Origin: Candidatus Auribacterota bacterium
Lineage (GTDB): Bacteria; Auribacterota; Tritonobacteria; UBA1439
Length of the DNA stretch: 35,185 nt
Assembly (NCBI GenBank): GCA_026392035.1
Contig: JAPLCX010000029.1
Coordinates: 1 to 35,185, forward strand
Reading direction: 5' to 3'
Made by a program: the position numbers and the translations under genes. Below are positions 16,653 through 25,538 of the stretch, one piece after another (the first letter of the stretch is position 1; each line of letters opens with the position of its first letter). Under the pieces are notes generated by a model. It did no database searches, was not told the DNA's origin, and saw nothing but the letters and a program-made list of their open reading frames with translations.

Positions 16653-17726
16653 ATGAATGCGAAGAAACTGATGTGCGGAAACGAGGCGCTCTCGGAAGCC
16701 GCGATTATGGCGGGGTGCCGCTGCTACTTCGGCTATCCGATCACCCCCCAGAATGAGGTCACCGGCTACATGTCCCGTCGCATGCCGGAGGTGGGGGGGC
16801 AGTTTGTCCAGAGCGAGAGCGAGGTGGCGGCCATCAACATGGTGTTCGGGGCGGCGGTGGTGGGAGCGCGCGCGATCACCTCGTCCTCGAGCCCCGGAAT
16901 CAGCCTCATGCAGGAGGGGATCTCCTACCTCGCGGGCAACGAGTTGCCGGCGGTCATTGTGAATATCATGCGTGGCGGACCCGGCCTCGGCAATATCGGC
17001 CCGAGCCAGGCCGACTATTTCCAGGCGACCCGCGGCGGAGGACATGGCGACTACCACACCCCCGTGCTTGCCCCCGCGAACGTTCAGGAGCTGGTGGACC
17101 ATGTCTTCCTGGCGTTTGACATTGCCGACAGGTACCGTAACCCGGTGATTATTCTGGGAGACGGCGTGCTCGGCCAGATCGTCGAGCCCGTTGAGATCGG
17201 GCCGCGAGAGAAGAGTGGTCTCCCGAACAAAGATTGGGCGCTCACCGGCTGCGCCGGCCGCAGCCCGAACAAGATCAGATCGCTCGTGCTCGGCGAGAAT
17301 GAGCTCCTCAAGCATAACCTGGCGCTCCAGGCGAAATACCGGATGATCGAACAGAATGAGGTCAGGTACGAAAATGTGGAAGCGGCGGGCGCGAAGATAC
17401 TCCTGGTGGCGTACGGGACGCCGTCGCGCACCTGCCGTGCGGTTTTAAAAAAGTACCGGAATGAGGGTTACCAGATAGGCCTTTTCAGGCCGATCACCCT
17501 CTGGCCGTTTCCGTACGAGGCGCTGGTGGAAGCCGCCCGCGACGCGCGCGTCGTGCTGGTGGTTGAGATGAGCGCCGGCCAGCTGGTCCAGGATGTGCGG
17601 CTCGCCCTCCATGACGATCAGAAAGTCGCATTGCTCGGCAAGCCGGGCGGCGAGGTGATTCGGACCTCAGAGGTTGAAAGCGAGGTCGAGAAGCTGATCG
17701 CGCTGCACAATCTGAAGAGGCGGTAG
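16653..17726 (+). CDS. 2-oxoacid:ferredoxin oxidoreductase alpha subunit (VorB/KorA-like)
   Basis: 357 residues. Pyrimidine-binding and domain-II subunit of a pyruvate-oxidoreductase-family enzyme, oxidising a 2-oxoacid plus CoA to acyl-CoA, CO2 and reduced ferredoxin. Family marks are GNEALSEAAIMAGCRCYFGYPITPQNEV, QSESEVAAINMVFGAAVVGAR, TSSSSPGISLMQEGISYL and MRGGPGLGNIGPSQADYFQ. It resembles 2-ketoisovalerate (VorB) and 2-oxoglutarate (KorA) enzymes more than pyruvate enzymes; substrate cannot be fixed from sequence alone. ATG 16653 follows a repeat and lacks a clear ribosome site; the longer open frame reads into that repeat. Confidence 0.92.
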   Translation: MNAKKLMCGNEALSEAAIMAGCRCYFGYPITPQNEVTGYMSRRMPEVGGQFVQSESEVAAINMVFGAAVVGARAITSSSSPGISLMQEGISYLAGNELPAVIVNIMRGGPGLGNIGPSQADYFQATRGGGHGDYHTPVLAPANVQELVDHVFLAFDIADRYRNPVIILGDGVLGQIVEPVEIGPREKSGLPNKDWALTGCAGRSPNKIRSLVLGENELLKHNLALQAKYRMIEQNEVRYENVEAAGAKILLVAYGTPSRTCRAVLKKYRNEGYQIGLFRPITLWPFPYEALVEAARDARVVLVVEMSAGQLVQDVRLALHDDQKVALLGKPGGEVIRTSEVESEVEKLIALHNLKRR

Positions 17727-17766
17727 GGGACAGCGCTAAAGAGATCGAGCTATCGATTGAGTAATT

Positions 17767-18513
17767 ATGAAAAAGATATTTTCCAGGCCGAACAGTTTAA
17801 AGGATGTCGAAACGCACTACTGCAGCGGCTGCGGCCACGGCATCGTGCACCGTTTGATCGCCGAGGTGGTGGATGAGCTGGGCATCAGGGAGAGGGTTGT
17901 GGGTATCGCTCCTGTGGGATGTGCGGTGCTCGCCTACGACTATTTCAATTTTGACGTGACCGAGGCGGCTCACGGGAGGGCGCCCGCGGTCGCCACGGGG
18001 ATGAAGAGGGCCCGGCCCGACCTCATCGTCTTTACGTACCAGGGAGACGGAGATCTGGCTGCGATCGGCATGGCGGAGATCATCCATGCCGCGAACAGGG
18101 GGGAGAACATCACTGTCTTTTTCGTGAATAACGGTGTGTACGGAATGACCGGTGGACAGATGGCCCCCACGACGATGATCGGTCAGAAGACGGAGACATC
18201 GCCCCGCGGGCGATCTATCCAGGGAGAGGGGAGCCCTATCAAGGTTGCCGAGCTGATTGCGCAGTTTGACAGCGTAAAATTCATAGAACGGTGCACCATC
18301 AACAAACCGAAGAACGTCTACAGGGCGAGGGCCGCGATTAAAACCGCGCTCCAGATGCAGGTGGAGGGGAAAGGGTTTGGCTTCGTTGAGATTCTTTCAC
18401 CCTGCCCCACCTACTGGGGCTTGGAGCCGCGCGTGGCCATGAAGATGATTGAGGAGCGGATGACCGAAGTCTTTCCCCTCGGCCAGTTCAAAAACATTTC
18501 TGAGAGAAAGTAA
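17767..18513 (+). CDS. 2-oxoacid:ferredoxin oxidoreductase beta subunit (TPP-binding)
   Basis: 248 residues. Carries thiamine diphosphate. CSGCGHGIVHRLIAEV is the N-terminal family motif, GRAPAVATGMKRARPD follows, and the TPP/Mg motif is GDGDLAAIGMAEIIHAANRG with FFVNNGVYGMTGGQMAPTT. It pairs with the alpha subunit 40 bases upstream. The short length and the MTGGQ motif fit the KorB/VorA type. A repeat of the CACCACGGAG family separates it from the gamma subunit. Confidence 0.94.
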   Translation: MKKIFSRPNSLKDVETHYCSGCGHGIVHRLIAEVVDELGIRERVVGIAPVGCAVLAYDYFNFDVTEAAHGRAPAVATGMKRARPDLIVFTYQGDGDLAAIGMAEIIHAANRGENITVFFVNNGVYGMTGGQMAPTTMIGQKTETSPRGRSIQGEGSPIKVAELIAQFDSVKFIERCTINKPKNVYRARAAIKTALQMQVEGKGFGFVEILSPCPTYWGLEPRVAMKMIEERMTEVFPLGQFKNISERK

Positions 18514-18519
18514 CTGTTT

Positions 18520-18603
18520 CACCACGGAGACACGGAGGGCGCAGAGAGATACCACGAGGAGTTTGATTCCGCTCCTCTCATTTGGATTCTTTTCTCCGTG
18601 GTG
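18520..18603. repeat. Inverted-repeat element, CACCACGGAG family, copy 2
   Basis: CACCACGGAG at 18520-18529 is the exact complement of CTCCGTGGTG at 18594-18603. The left side continues ACACGGAGGGCGCAGAGA, matching the complement of copy 1's right arm. Inside lies a second hairpin, GAGGAG (18556-18561) with CTCCTC (18572-18577). It fills the beta-gamma gap of the oxidoreductase operon. Confidence 0.88.
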
Positions 18604-18625
18604 ACAATAAACAAAGGATATTTAC

Positions 18626-19219
18626 TTGGAAGAGGAACGGGTAATCATCGCCGGCTTTGGCGGCCAGGGCATCATGTTCATGGGCAAGCTCCTCTGCTAC
18701 GCCGGCATGATGGAGAAAAGGCATGTGACCTACATGCCCTCCTACGGCGCGGAGGTGCGCGGCGGTACCGCCTATTGCAATGTCATCATCTCCGCCGAGG
18801 AAATCCCCTCGCCCGTGGTTTCGGAACCCACTACCGCGATCATCATGAACAGTCCCTCGCTGATCAAGTTTGAGCCGATCGTGGCGAAGAAGGGATTGGT
18901 GATCATCAACACGTCGCTGGTGACGCGGCTCGCCAAACGCAAGGATATCGAGGTGATTCAAGTCGCGGCGACAAACATCGCGGACCGCCTGGGCAACACC
19001 CGCGTGGCGAATATGGTTGCCCTCGGTGCGTTTCTGGCCAAGTGCAGCATCGTGGGACTGCCAACAGTCATGGCTGCCGTCCAGGAGCTGCTGCCCAGCT
19101 ACCGCCAGCACCTCGTCGAGATAAACCGCCAGGCGCTCCTCGAGGGGAAGCGCTATGTCGATTCCCATACCTCAGATGCGATATGGAGCCGGATCACGCG
19201 CGGCTTCGGCTTTGGATAA
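18626..19219 (+). CDS. 2-oxoacid:ferredoxin oxidoreductase gamma subunit
   Basis: 197 residues. Rossmann-like subunit of the oxidoreductase, opening with the signature VIIAGFGGQGIMFMGKLLCYAGM and then YMPSYGAEVRGGTAYCNVIIS, SPSLIKFEP and the GNTRVANMVALGAFL helix. The start is TTG 18626 behind AAAGGA at 18613-18618 (7-base gap); no ATG gives a proper N-terminus. With the three preceding genes it completes a delta-alpha-beta-gamma set, so the enzyme should be functional and points to anaerobic, ferredoxin-based metabolism. Confidence 0.93.
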   Translation: MEEERVIIAGFGGQGIMFMGKLLCYAGMMEKRHVTYMPSYGAEVRGGTAYCNVIISAEEIPSPVVSEPTTAIIMNSPSLIKFEPIVAKKGLVIINTSLVTRLAKRKDIEVIQVAATNIADRLGNTRVANMVALGAFLAKCSIVGLPTVMAAVQELLPSYRQHLVEINRQALLEGKRYVDSHTSDAIWSRITRGFGFG

Positions 19220-19229
19220 AATAACAGAA

Positions 19230-19304
19230 CCGCAGATAAACACAGATGGACACAGATTGGTAAGAACGCCACGTGGTACTGTGTTTATTCGTGTTCATCC
19301 GTGG
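19230..19304. repeat. Inverted-repeat element, ACACRGAT family, copy 1
   Basis: The left arm (from 19230: CCGCAGATAAACACAGATGG) pairs imperfectly with the right arm at 19279-19304 (CTGTGTTTATTCGTG, then TTCATCCGTGG), matching at 19 of 26 positions. It lies between the gamma subunit and gltX, ending about 12-30 bases before the candidate gltX starts. Confidence 0.8.
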
Positions 19305-19333
19305 TTTATTTTTTAATGTGGATGACGAGTTCC

Positions 19334-20686
19334 ATGAGATCGGATAAATCACAGATCAGGGTGCGTTTCGCCCCGAGCCCGACCGGCTACCTCCACATCG
19401 GCGGGGCGAGGACCGCCCTGTTCAACTGGCTTTTCGCGAGGCGCGTCGGGGGCGTCTTTATCCTGCGCATCGAGGATACCGACATCCAGCGATCGACCCA
19501 GGAATCGATTGACGCGATCCTTGAGAGTATCCGGTGGCTCGGCCTGAACTGGGACGAGGGGCCGATCCTCCAGTCGCAGAGGGCGCGCGTGCACATTGAG
19601 TACGCAGACCGCCTCGTCCGGGAGGGGAGGGCGTACCTCTCCGACGAGAAGAAGGGCGCGCGGCCCGCGGTCATCCTCAAGGCCCCCACGGACCGGATTG
19701 TCGTTGAGGATCTCGTTCACGGCGTTGTTGAGTTCGCTCCTGAAGTCGTTGGGGATCTCGTGCTCATCAAATCAGATGGGACCCCGACGTACAATTTCGC
19801 GTGCGTCATTGATGATTCGGAGATGAAGATCACGCACATCATCCGGGGGGACGACCACCTGAGCAATACACCGAAGCAGCTCGTGCTCTACAGGGCACTG
19901 GGGCTCTCGGCTCCCCTCTTCGCCCACGTCCCCCTCATCATGGGCCCCGATGGCTCCCGGTTGAGCAAGCGGCATGGCGCGACCTCAGTGGGCCAGTTCC
20001 GCGATGAGGGGATACTGCCCGAGGCGCTTGTCAATTTCCTCGCCCTCCTCGGCTGGTCCCCGGGGGACGACCGCGAGATGATGACGCTCGATCAGCTCAT
20101 CGCCGCCTTTTCCCTCGAGCGGGTGAGCAAGAAGAGCGCGGTCTTCGACACGCGGAAGCTCATGTGGCTCAATATGCAGTACTTCAAGCTCCTGCCGCCG
20201 GCTGAGATCGCGCGGATGGCGCTCCCGTATTTCAAGGAATTCGGCGTGCCGCCCGAATCGGTCGCCCTGCCGCGGCTGGAAGCCGTCGTCCGGCTTCTGG
20301 GGGAAAGGTTCAGGACCCTCCGCGAGCTTGCGGAAAAGTCGCATTATTTCTTCACGCGAACCGTGCATATCAACGACAAGGCGTTCGAAAAGCACCTGCG
20401 AAAAGAAGGCGTTGCGGCGGCGATCAGGGAGATCATCGCCCGCCTGGGAGCGCTCAAGGAATTCACGCCGGAGACCATCGAACACGAGATGCGCGCGATC
20501 ATCGCCGCGCGCGGCGTCAAGCCCGGCGAAGTGATCCAACCGGTGCGGCTCGCGGTCACAGGGCGCACGGAGACCGCAGGCATTTTCGAAACAATGGCGC
20601 TCCTGGGAAAGGAGTCCGTCATCGCGCGCCTCGATGATGCGCTGCGGGAGTGTGAGAAAATAGCGGCACAGGGGGAGAATGGCTGA
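19334..20686 (+). CDS. gltX: Glutamyl-tRNA synthetase with shortened zinc-region insert
   Basis: 450 residues as annotated. Class I synthetase: [16 protein letters not shown] (HIGH motif at 21-24), [36 protein letters not shown] and [12 protein letters not shown] (KMSKS loop) are all present, followed by the helical anticodon-binding region. Between GRAY (98-101) and VILK (113-116) only about 11 residues occur, where E. coli GluRS has about 41 including its zinc-binding Cys and His; the deletion is in frame and clean. Starts at 19316, 19322 or 19334 are all possible, none with a strong ribosome site. It overlaps glnS by 8 bases. Confidence 0.93.
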   Translation: MRSDKSQIRVRFAPSPTGYLHIGGARTALFNWLFARRVGGVFILRIEDTDIQRSTQESIDAILESIRWLGLNWDEGPILQSQRARVHIEYADRLVREGRAYLSDEKKGARPAVILKAPTDRIVVEDLVHGVVEFAPEVVGDLVLIKSDGTPTYNFACVIDDSEMKITHIIRGDDHLSNTPKQLVLYRALGLSAPLFAHVPLIMGPDGSRLSKRHGATSVGQFRDEGILPEALVNFLALLGWSPGDDREMMTLDQLIAAFSLERVSKKSAVFDTRKLMWLNMQYFKLLPPAEIARMALPYFKEFGVPPESVALPRLEAVVRLLGERFRTLRELAEKSHYFFTRTVHINDKAFEKHLRKEGVAAAIREIIARLGALKEFTPETIEHEMRAIIAARGVKPGEVIQPVRLAVTGRTETAGIFETMALLGKESVIARLDDALRECEKIAAQGENG

Positions 20687-22448
20687 TCCCATGAACACCC
20701 CCGATCATAACAACGGGAGAAATGCCCGGGGGCAGGCAGGGGTGCCCCCGAGAGATTTCATCCGGGAGATCGTCGCGGAGGACCTGAGAAGGTGCACGCA
20801 CGGGGGGCGGGTCGTGACACGGTTCCCGCCTGAGCCGAACGGCTGCCTGCACATCGGCCATGCGAAGTCGATCTGCCTCAACTTCGGCATCGCCTTGGAG
20901 AATGGGGGGAGATGCCATCTCCGTTTCGACGACACCAACCCCGCCAAAGAGGAGGTTGAGTACGTCGAGTCGATCATGCAGGATGTCCGGTGGCTCGGCT
21001 TCGACTGGGGGAAGCGCCTCTACTACGCCTCCGACTACTTCGAGAGGCTTTATGAGTACGCAGTGCAGCTCATACAGCGGGGGAAAGCCTACGTGGACAG
21101 CCTGAGCACGGAGGAGATACGTGAATACCGCGGAACGCTCACCAGGCCTGGGAAGGAGAGCCCCTTCCGCGCGCGCACGGTGGAGGAAAATCTCGACCTG
21201 TTCGAGCGCATGCGGCGGGGAGAGTTCTCCGACGGCGCGCATGTGCTCCGGGCAAAGATAGATATGGCCTCTCCCAATCTGAACATGAGAGACCCCGTGC
21301 TCTACCGCATACGCCACGTGGCGCACCAAAGGACAGGGGACACGTGGTGCATCTACCCCATGTACGACTTCGCGCATTGCCTCTCGGATTCAATCGAGGG
21401 GATCACGCACTCCATCTGCACCCTCGAGTTCGAGGATCACAGACCGCTCTATGATTGGATTCTTGACGCGCTGTCCGTTGCGCACCACCCGCAGCAAATC
21501 GAGTTCGCCCGGCTCAATCTGAGCCACACGGTGCTGAGCAAGCGGAAGCTCCTGGAGCTGGTGGAGGGGGGATGTGTTTCCGCATGGGACGACCCACGGA
21601 TGCCCACTCTCTCAGGGCTTCGCAGACGCGGCTACACCCCCGAGGCGATCAGGGACTTCTGCGATAGGATCGGCGTTGCGAAGACCGACAGCCAGGTGGA
21701 AATCGCACTTCTCGAGCACTGCCTGCGGGAAGATCTGAATAAGCGGGCGCCGCGGGTGATGGCGGTGCTCCGCCCGCTTCGCGTGGTCATCGAGAACTAT
21801 CCCGATGGCCGCGTGGAGGAACTCGAGGCGGTCAACAACCCCGAGGATCCGTCCCTGGGGACGAGGAGGGTACCGTTTTCGCGGGTTCTCTACATCGAGC
21901 GGGACGATTTCCGCGAGCACCCGCCGAAGAAGTACCACCGCTTGGCGCCCGGCCGCGAGGTGCGGCTGAGGTACGGCTATTTCATCACCTGCACGGGATT
22001 TGGGAAGGATGAGCGGACCGGAGAGGTGACGGAATTGCGGTGCACCTATGACCCGGCCACCCGGGGAGGGCACGCCCCCGACGGCCGCAAGGTCAAGGGG
22101 ACGATACACTGGCTTTCGGCGGCGCACGCCATCGGGGCGGAGGTGCGTCTTTATGACCACCTATTCACAAAGTCTAATCCCGGGGACGCTGAGGAAGGTG
22201 CCGATTACAGGACATACCTGAATTCTGCCTCGTGTGAAAAACTCAGCAGATGCTTCGCCGAGCCGGGCATGGCCGGGGCGTCGCCGGGCGCTCAGTTCCA
22301 GTTTGAGCGATTGGGCTATTTCTGCGTCGATCCGGATTCTACCCGCGGACACCTGGTGTTCAATCGGTCAGTGGCGCTGCGCGACACCTGGAGAAAGATC
22401 GAAGAGGCGGAAAAAAGTCAGCCACGGATTGACACGGATAATCACTGA
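20679..22448 (+). CDS. glnS: Glutaminyl-tRNA synthetase
   Basis: 589 residues. Attaches Gln directly to tRNA-Gln, so the cell need not rely only on the amidotransferase route. GlnRS-specific marks are [40 protein letters not shown], the DPVLYRI and [10 protein letters not shown] segment, [14 protein letters not shown] and the KMSKS equivalent VLSKRKL; the C-terminal beta-barrel anticodon domains follow. The ATG lies inside the end of gltX. The last eight residues (PRIDTDNH) and the TGA are read from an intergenic repeat, so the natural C-terminus has been replaced or extended. Bacterial glnS is generally viewed as acquired from eukaryotes. Confidence 0.95.
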   Translation: MADPMNTPDHNNGRNARGQAGVPPRDFIREIVAEDLRRCTHGGRVVTRFPPEPNGCLHIGHAKSICLNFGIALENGGRCHLRFDDTNPAKEEVEYVESIMQDVRWLGFDWGKRLYYASDYFERLYEYAVQLIQRGKAYVDSLSTEEIREYRGTLTRPGKESPFRARTVEENLDLFERMRRGEFSDGAHVLRAKIDMASPNLNMRDPVLYRIRHVAHQRTGDTWCIYPMYDFAHCLSDSIEGITHSICTLEFEDHRPLYDWILDALSVAHHPQQIEFARLNLSHTVLSKRKLLELVEGGCVSAWDDPRMPTLSGLRRRGYTPEAIRDFCDRIGVAKTDSQVEIALLEHCLREDLNKRAPRVMAVLRPLRVVIENYPDGRVEELEAVNNPEDPSLGTRRVPFSRVLYIERDDFREHPPKKYHRLAPGREVRLRYGYFITCTGFGKDERTGEVTELRCTYDPATRGGHAPDGRKVKGTIHWLSAAHAIGAEVRLYDHLFTKSNPGDAEEGADYRTYLNSASCEKLSRCFAEPGMAGASPGAQFQFERLGYFCVDPDSTRGHLVFNRSVALRDTWRKIEEAEKSQPRIDTDNH

Positions 22449-22518
22449 TAAATACAGAAAAATATTTTAAAAAAGGTTTTATCGATGAATATCCGTAATA
22501 ATCCGTGAAGATCCGTGG
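22422..22518. repeat. Inverted-repeat element, ACACRGAT family, copy 2
   Basis: CCACGGATTGACACGGAT at the left pairs with ATCCGTGAAGATCCGTGG at the right (CCACGGAT and CACGGAT blocks exact), around an AT-rich middle. The left arm overlaps the glnS coding end by 27 bases. Related to 19230-19304 and the half copy at 12053-12084. Confidence 0.87.
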
Positions 22519-22568
22519 TAAAAAAGGTTCGGCTCAACTTTTTCGGGTTTTCACCAGGGAGGGAACGG

Positions 22569-23123
22569 ATGCTGAATCTTCCCAACTTCATCACGATTAT
22601 ACGCATTTTGTTCGTGCCCTGCTTCGTGGCGCTGCTTCTGCGCTATCGGGAAACGGGAAGCGATTTTTTTCGCTGGGGGGCGCTCATTGTGTTCGCAGCC
22701 GCCGCGTCGAGCGATGTGCTCGACGGCCTCATCGCGCGGCTCAGGGCCCAGAAATCGATCCTGGGCTCATTCCTCGATCCTGTGGCCGACAAGCTGCTGT
22801 TGAACGCGGCGGTGATCTGCATGAGCCTCCCGATGGGGCATCTCGCGAGGCTCCCGGGCTGGTTTCCCGTCCTCGTCATCAGCCGCGACCTCATCATCGT
22901 CGTGGGGGCCCTCTTGATCCACATGATCAAGGGGAAGGTGACGCCCGCCCCGAGCGTGACGGGTAAGGTCACCACGCTCTTTCAAATGCTCACCGTGATA
23001 TGGGTTCTGCTGCTCTGGCCGCACCACCTGATACTCCTCTCCCTCGCGGCCGTCTTTACACTCATCTCGGGGATCGAGTACATCTTCATGGGGCTGCAGC
23101 AGCTCCAGTCGCCATCGCCATAG
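22569..23123 (+). CDS. pgsA: CDP-diacylglycerol-glycerol-3-phosphate 3-phosphatidyltransferase
   Basis: 184 residues, an inner-membrane enzyme making phosphatidylglycerol phosphate from CDP-diacylglycerol. The N-terminus MLNLPNFITIIRILFVP is typical of PgsA. The CDP-alcohol transferase motif D-x2-D-G-x2-A-R-x8-G-x3-D-x3-D is intact (SDVLDGLIARLRAQKSILG, then SFLDPVADK). Several hydrophobic segments follow to the end. AGGGAGG 5-6 bases before ATG 22569 fixes the start; the open frame upstream is repeat-derived. Together with plsY and gpsA nearby it points to phospholipid synthesis from glycerol-3-phosphate. Confidence 0.93.
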   Translation: MLNLPNFITIIRILFVPCFVALLLRYRETGSDFFRWGALIVFAAAASSDVLDGLIARLRAQKSILGSFLDPVADKLLLNAAVICMSLPMGHLARLPGWFPVLVISRDLIIVVGALLIHMIKGKVTPAPSVTGKVTTLFQMLTVIWVLLLWPHHLILLSLAAVFTLISGIEYIFMGLQQLQSPSP

Positions 23124-23176
23124 TGATACCGCGCGTTTCATCAATCCGGATCCGTTCTGTGTGGGTGCGGTACATT

Positions 23177-23315
23177 CTCCTCCCCCCTTGAGGGGGAGGA
23201 TTAAGGTGGGGGGTACGGCAGTTTCTAGTTGCGGGTTTCCAGTAACTCGCAACCAGGAACTCGAAAGTGCAGTTTACACCCCCACCCTCACCCTCCCCCT
23301 TCGCAGGGGGAGGGA
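23177..23315. repeat. Tripartite GC-rich inverted-repeat element before der
   Basis: Arm 1 (23177-23214, with CCTCCCCCCTTGAGGGGGAGG) and arm 2 (23278-23315, with CCCTCCCCCTT and GGGGGAGGG) are reverse complements of each other, and each also folds on itself. Between them is another hairpin, GTTGCGGGTT (23228-23237) with AACTCGCAAC (23244-23253), 9 of 10 paired. A further repeat fragment (TTTAAACTTTACACTTTCAA, about 23352-23371) lies just before der. Confidence 0.85.
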
Positions 23316-23385
23316 ATATAAGATTTATCCACACAGAATGGAAGAGAACCTTTAAACTTTACACTTTCAACCTTGGACTGTTGCT

Positions 23386-24705
23386 ATGCACACCGTCGCC
23401 ATTGTGGGCCGCCCGAACGTCGGGAAGTCAGCCATTTTTAATCGACTCGCGGGGAAAAGGATAGCAATTGTCGATTCAACCTACGGCCTCACTCGTGACC
23501 GGATTGCCGCATCCGTGTCGCACGGGGGGAGGCAATTCACGATCATTGATACCGGCGGGATTGATTTCGATGCCTCTGACAACGTGCGCGAGATGGCAAA
23601 ACGGCAGACCCAGCTCGCCATCTCGCAGGCCGACACGGTGCTGCTGGTCACCGACGCAATAGACGGGCCTGTCCCCCTCGACAGTGAAATCGCCGCCACG
23701 CTTCGGAGCGCGGGGAAGAAGGTCATCGTGGCAGTCAATAAAGCGGATAACGAGGCGCTGGAGTCCGCGGCCTCAAGCTTCCACCGCCTCGGGTTCCCCG
23801 ATCTCTTAGCGGTATCCGCAACGCATGGCCTGGGCATTGGCGCGCTGATGGATGCCCTCGCCGCGCAGATTATGGGGGAGGGGAAGAATGAGCCCTCCGG
23901 GACATTGAAGATCGCGATCGTCGGCAGGCCGAATGTCGGAAAATCCTCGTACGTGAACAGAATTCTGCGCGAAGAGCGGATGATCGTCGATGAGTCTCCC
24001 GGCACCACGAGGGATTCGGTGGACATAGAGGTCTCGAGGAGCGGGCGCAGCGTCACGCTGATCGATACCGCGGGCGTGCGGCGTGAGGGCTCGATCAAAG
24101 AGCCGGCTGAATTCTTCAGCCTCTCGCGGACCCGCGGGAGCATCCGGCGCAGCGATCTCGCGCTCATGTTGATAGACGCCACTGAAGGAGAAGGAGTGAG
24201 CATGCAGGACGAGAAGCTGGCCAGGTATATCCACGATCAGGGGAAGGGGTGCGTCCTCGGCGTGAATAAGTGGGATCTGGCTCGTGAGACGGACACGCGC
24301 CGGTATCGCGAGTACGTCTGGCAGAAGATGCGCTTTTTTAACTACGTCCCGCTCGTCTTCATGTCGGCGAAATCGGGGCAGGGGATGGAGCGGTCACTGG
24401 ACACCATATTCTACGTCTGCGAGCAGATGGGGAAGCGGATCGGCACTCCCGTGCTCAACAGGGTGCTCCACAACATATGGGAGCGCAACGAACCGCCGGC
24501 CCACTCGGGGAAGCGGTGCAAGTTTTATTACACGGCTCAGGTCGGCATAGCACCGCCGACATTTCAACTCTTCGTGAACGAAAGAAAGCTGGTGGGTCGC
24601 ACCTACGTGAACTACCTGGTGAATGAGCTGCGGCGCGCCTTCGGTTTTGAGGGGACTCCCCTCCGCCTGGAGTTCAAAAACCGCCGGAGAGAGGGACGCG
24701 GGTGA
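23386..24705 (+). CDS. der: Ribosome-assembly GTPase Der (EngA)
   Basis: 439 residues with two GTPase domains in tandem and a C-terminal KH-like domain, the fixed architecture of Der, required for 50S maturation. Domain 1: GRPNVGKSAIFNRLAG, DSTYGLTRD, DTGG, NKAD. Domain 2 (from about residue 175): GRPNVGKSSYVNRIL, DESPGTTRDSVD, DTAGVRREG, NKWDLA. The KH region includes PVLNRVLHNIWERNEPP and ends FEGTPLRLEFKNRRREGRG. ATG 23386 gives the standard first strand but has no clear Shine-Dalgarno sequence, the preceding bases being repeat. Confidence 0.97.
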   Translation: MHTVAIVGRPNVGKSAIFNRLAGKRIAIVDSTYGLTRDRIAASVSHGGRQFTIIDTGGIDFDASDNVREMAKRQTQLAISQADTVLLVTDAIDGPVPLDSEIAATLRSAGKKVIVAVNKADNEALESAASSFHRLGFPDLLAVSATHGLGIGALMDALAAQIMGEGKNEPSGTLKIAIVGRPNVGKSSYVNRILREERMIVDESPGTTRDSVDIEVSRSGRSVTLIDTAGVRREGSIKEPAEFFSLSRTRGSIRRSDLALMLIDATEGEGVSMQDEKLARYIHDQGKGCVLGVNKWDLARETDTRRYREYVWQKMRFFNYVPLVFMSAKSGQGMERSLDTIFYVCEQMGKRIGTPVLNRVLHNIWERNEPPAHSGKRCKFYYTAQVGIAPPTFQLFVNERKLVGRTYVNYLVNELRRAFGFEGTPLRLEFKNRRREGRG

Positions 24706-24880
24706 GCTTTGAGCCCCCGCCCCACCAATTATCTGGCAACGTCAGTATTTTGGTGTCGGTACGCCTGACGTCCAGTCGCTGCTCTTGTTTGTATCCCATC
24801 CTGCAGGATTGCGTCTTAAACTTAGCCAACATACACAGTAGCTCATTTTTAAAATTACTAGTCCTGGCTTGAGGATTTTG

Positions 24881-24886
24881 TATAAT
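24881..24886 (+). promoter_or_regulatory. Possible -10 element for plsY-gpsA
   Basis: A perfect TATAAT lies 20 bases before the plsY start, in an AT-rich stretch after a 200-base gap with no repeat element. No convincing -35 hexamer stands at 16-18 bases. It would give a leader of only about 12 bases ending in the GGGAGGAG ribosome site. Confidence 0.35.
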
Positions 24887-24905
24887 ATGCGCGGGAGGAG
24901 CTGGA

Positions 24906-25538
24906 ATGATTTCACTGTTTGTCAGAATATTTATAGTGGCCGGCGCGGCGTATCTCGTGGGTTCCATTCCTACGGCCTATATCATGGGGCGCATCGTCAG
25001 GGGGATTGACATACGGGACTACGGGAGCGGGAATGTCGGAGCGACCAATGTGATGCGCGTCCTCGGTTCCGCTGCGGGCATTGCAACGCTGGGAATTGAC
25101 GTGCTGAAAGGCTATCTGGTGGTCGCGCTCCTCCCGACGTGGGCCTGTGGCGATTCAGCGCATCTCCCGTTCTGGCAGATTCTCTCGTGCGTCGCGGTCA
25201 TCGCGGGCCATACATGGATGATCTTTCTCAGATTCGAGGGGGGCAAAGGGGTCGCCGCCACCGCCGGCGCGTTCCTGGCCCTGGCGCCCCTGGCGTCTCT
25301 TTCCGCGATAGGGCTATGGGGTATAGTTGTCGCACTCACGCGCTATGTCTCGCTCGGGTCAATTGTCGCGGGTCTATCCCTGCCTGTTTTCATGCTGCTT
25401 TTTCACAAGCCGATGGCCTATTTCTGGTTTTCGCTCTTCCTGGCGCTCGCCCTGACTTTGAAGCACCGCGGTAATCTGAAGAGGCTGATCGCGGGCACCG
25501 AGCGGAAGATCGGGCAGGCTGAGAGACTGGACAGATGA
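24906..25538 (+). CDS. plsY: Glycerol-3-phosphate acyltransferase PlsY
   Basis: 210 residues, an integral-membrane enzyme that acylates glycerol-3-phosphate from acyl phosphate, starting phospholipid synthesis. All three PlsY motifs are seen: GSIPTAYIMGRIVRGIDIR with DYGSGNVGATNVMR, GHTWMIFLRFEGGKGVA, and KHRGNLKRL near the C-terminus. About five to six membrane segments lie between them. GGGAGGAG about 7 bases upstream supports the start. The stop overlaps the gpsA ATG (ATGA), consistent with a coupled pair consuming the product of GpsA. Confidence 0.95.
   Translation: MISLFVRIFIVAGAAYLVGSIPTAYIMGRIVRGIDIRDYGSGNVGATNVMRVLGSAAGIATLGIDVLKGYLVVALLPTWACGDSAHLPFWQILSCVAVIAGHTWMIFLRFEGGKGVAATAGAFLALAPLASLSAIGLWGIVVALTRYVSLGSIVAGLSLPVFMLLFHKPMAYFWFSLFLALALTLKHRGNLKRLIAGTERKIGQAERLDR

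Noticed and set aside
22505-22966. Alternative 153-codon frame over pgsA
   Set aside because: Frame-shifted shadow of pgsA without hydrophobic segments; the overlapping frame has the full CDP-alcohol transferase motif.
24706-24880. Possible small RNA or gene between der and plsY
   Set aside because: No open frame, no clear hairpin and no repeat family recognised; only the AT-rich -10 motif near its end stands out.
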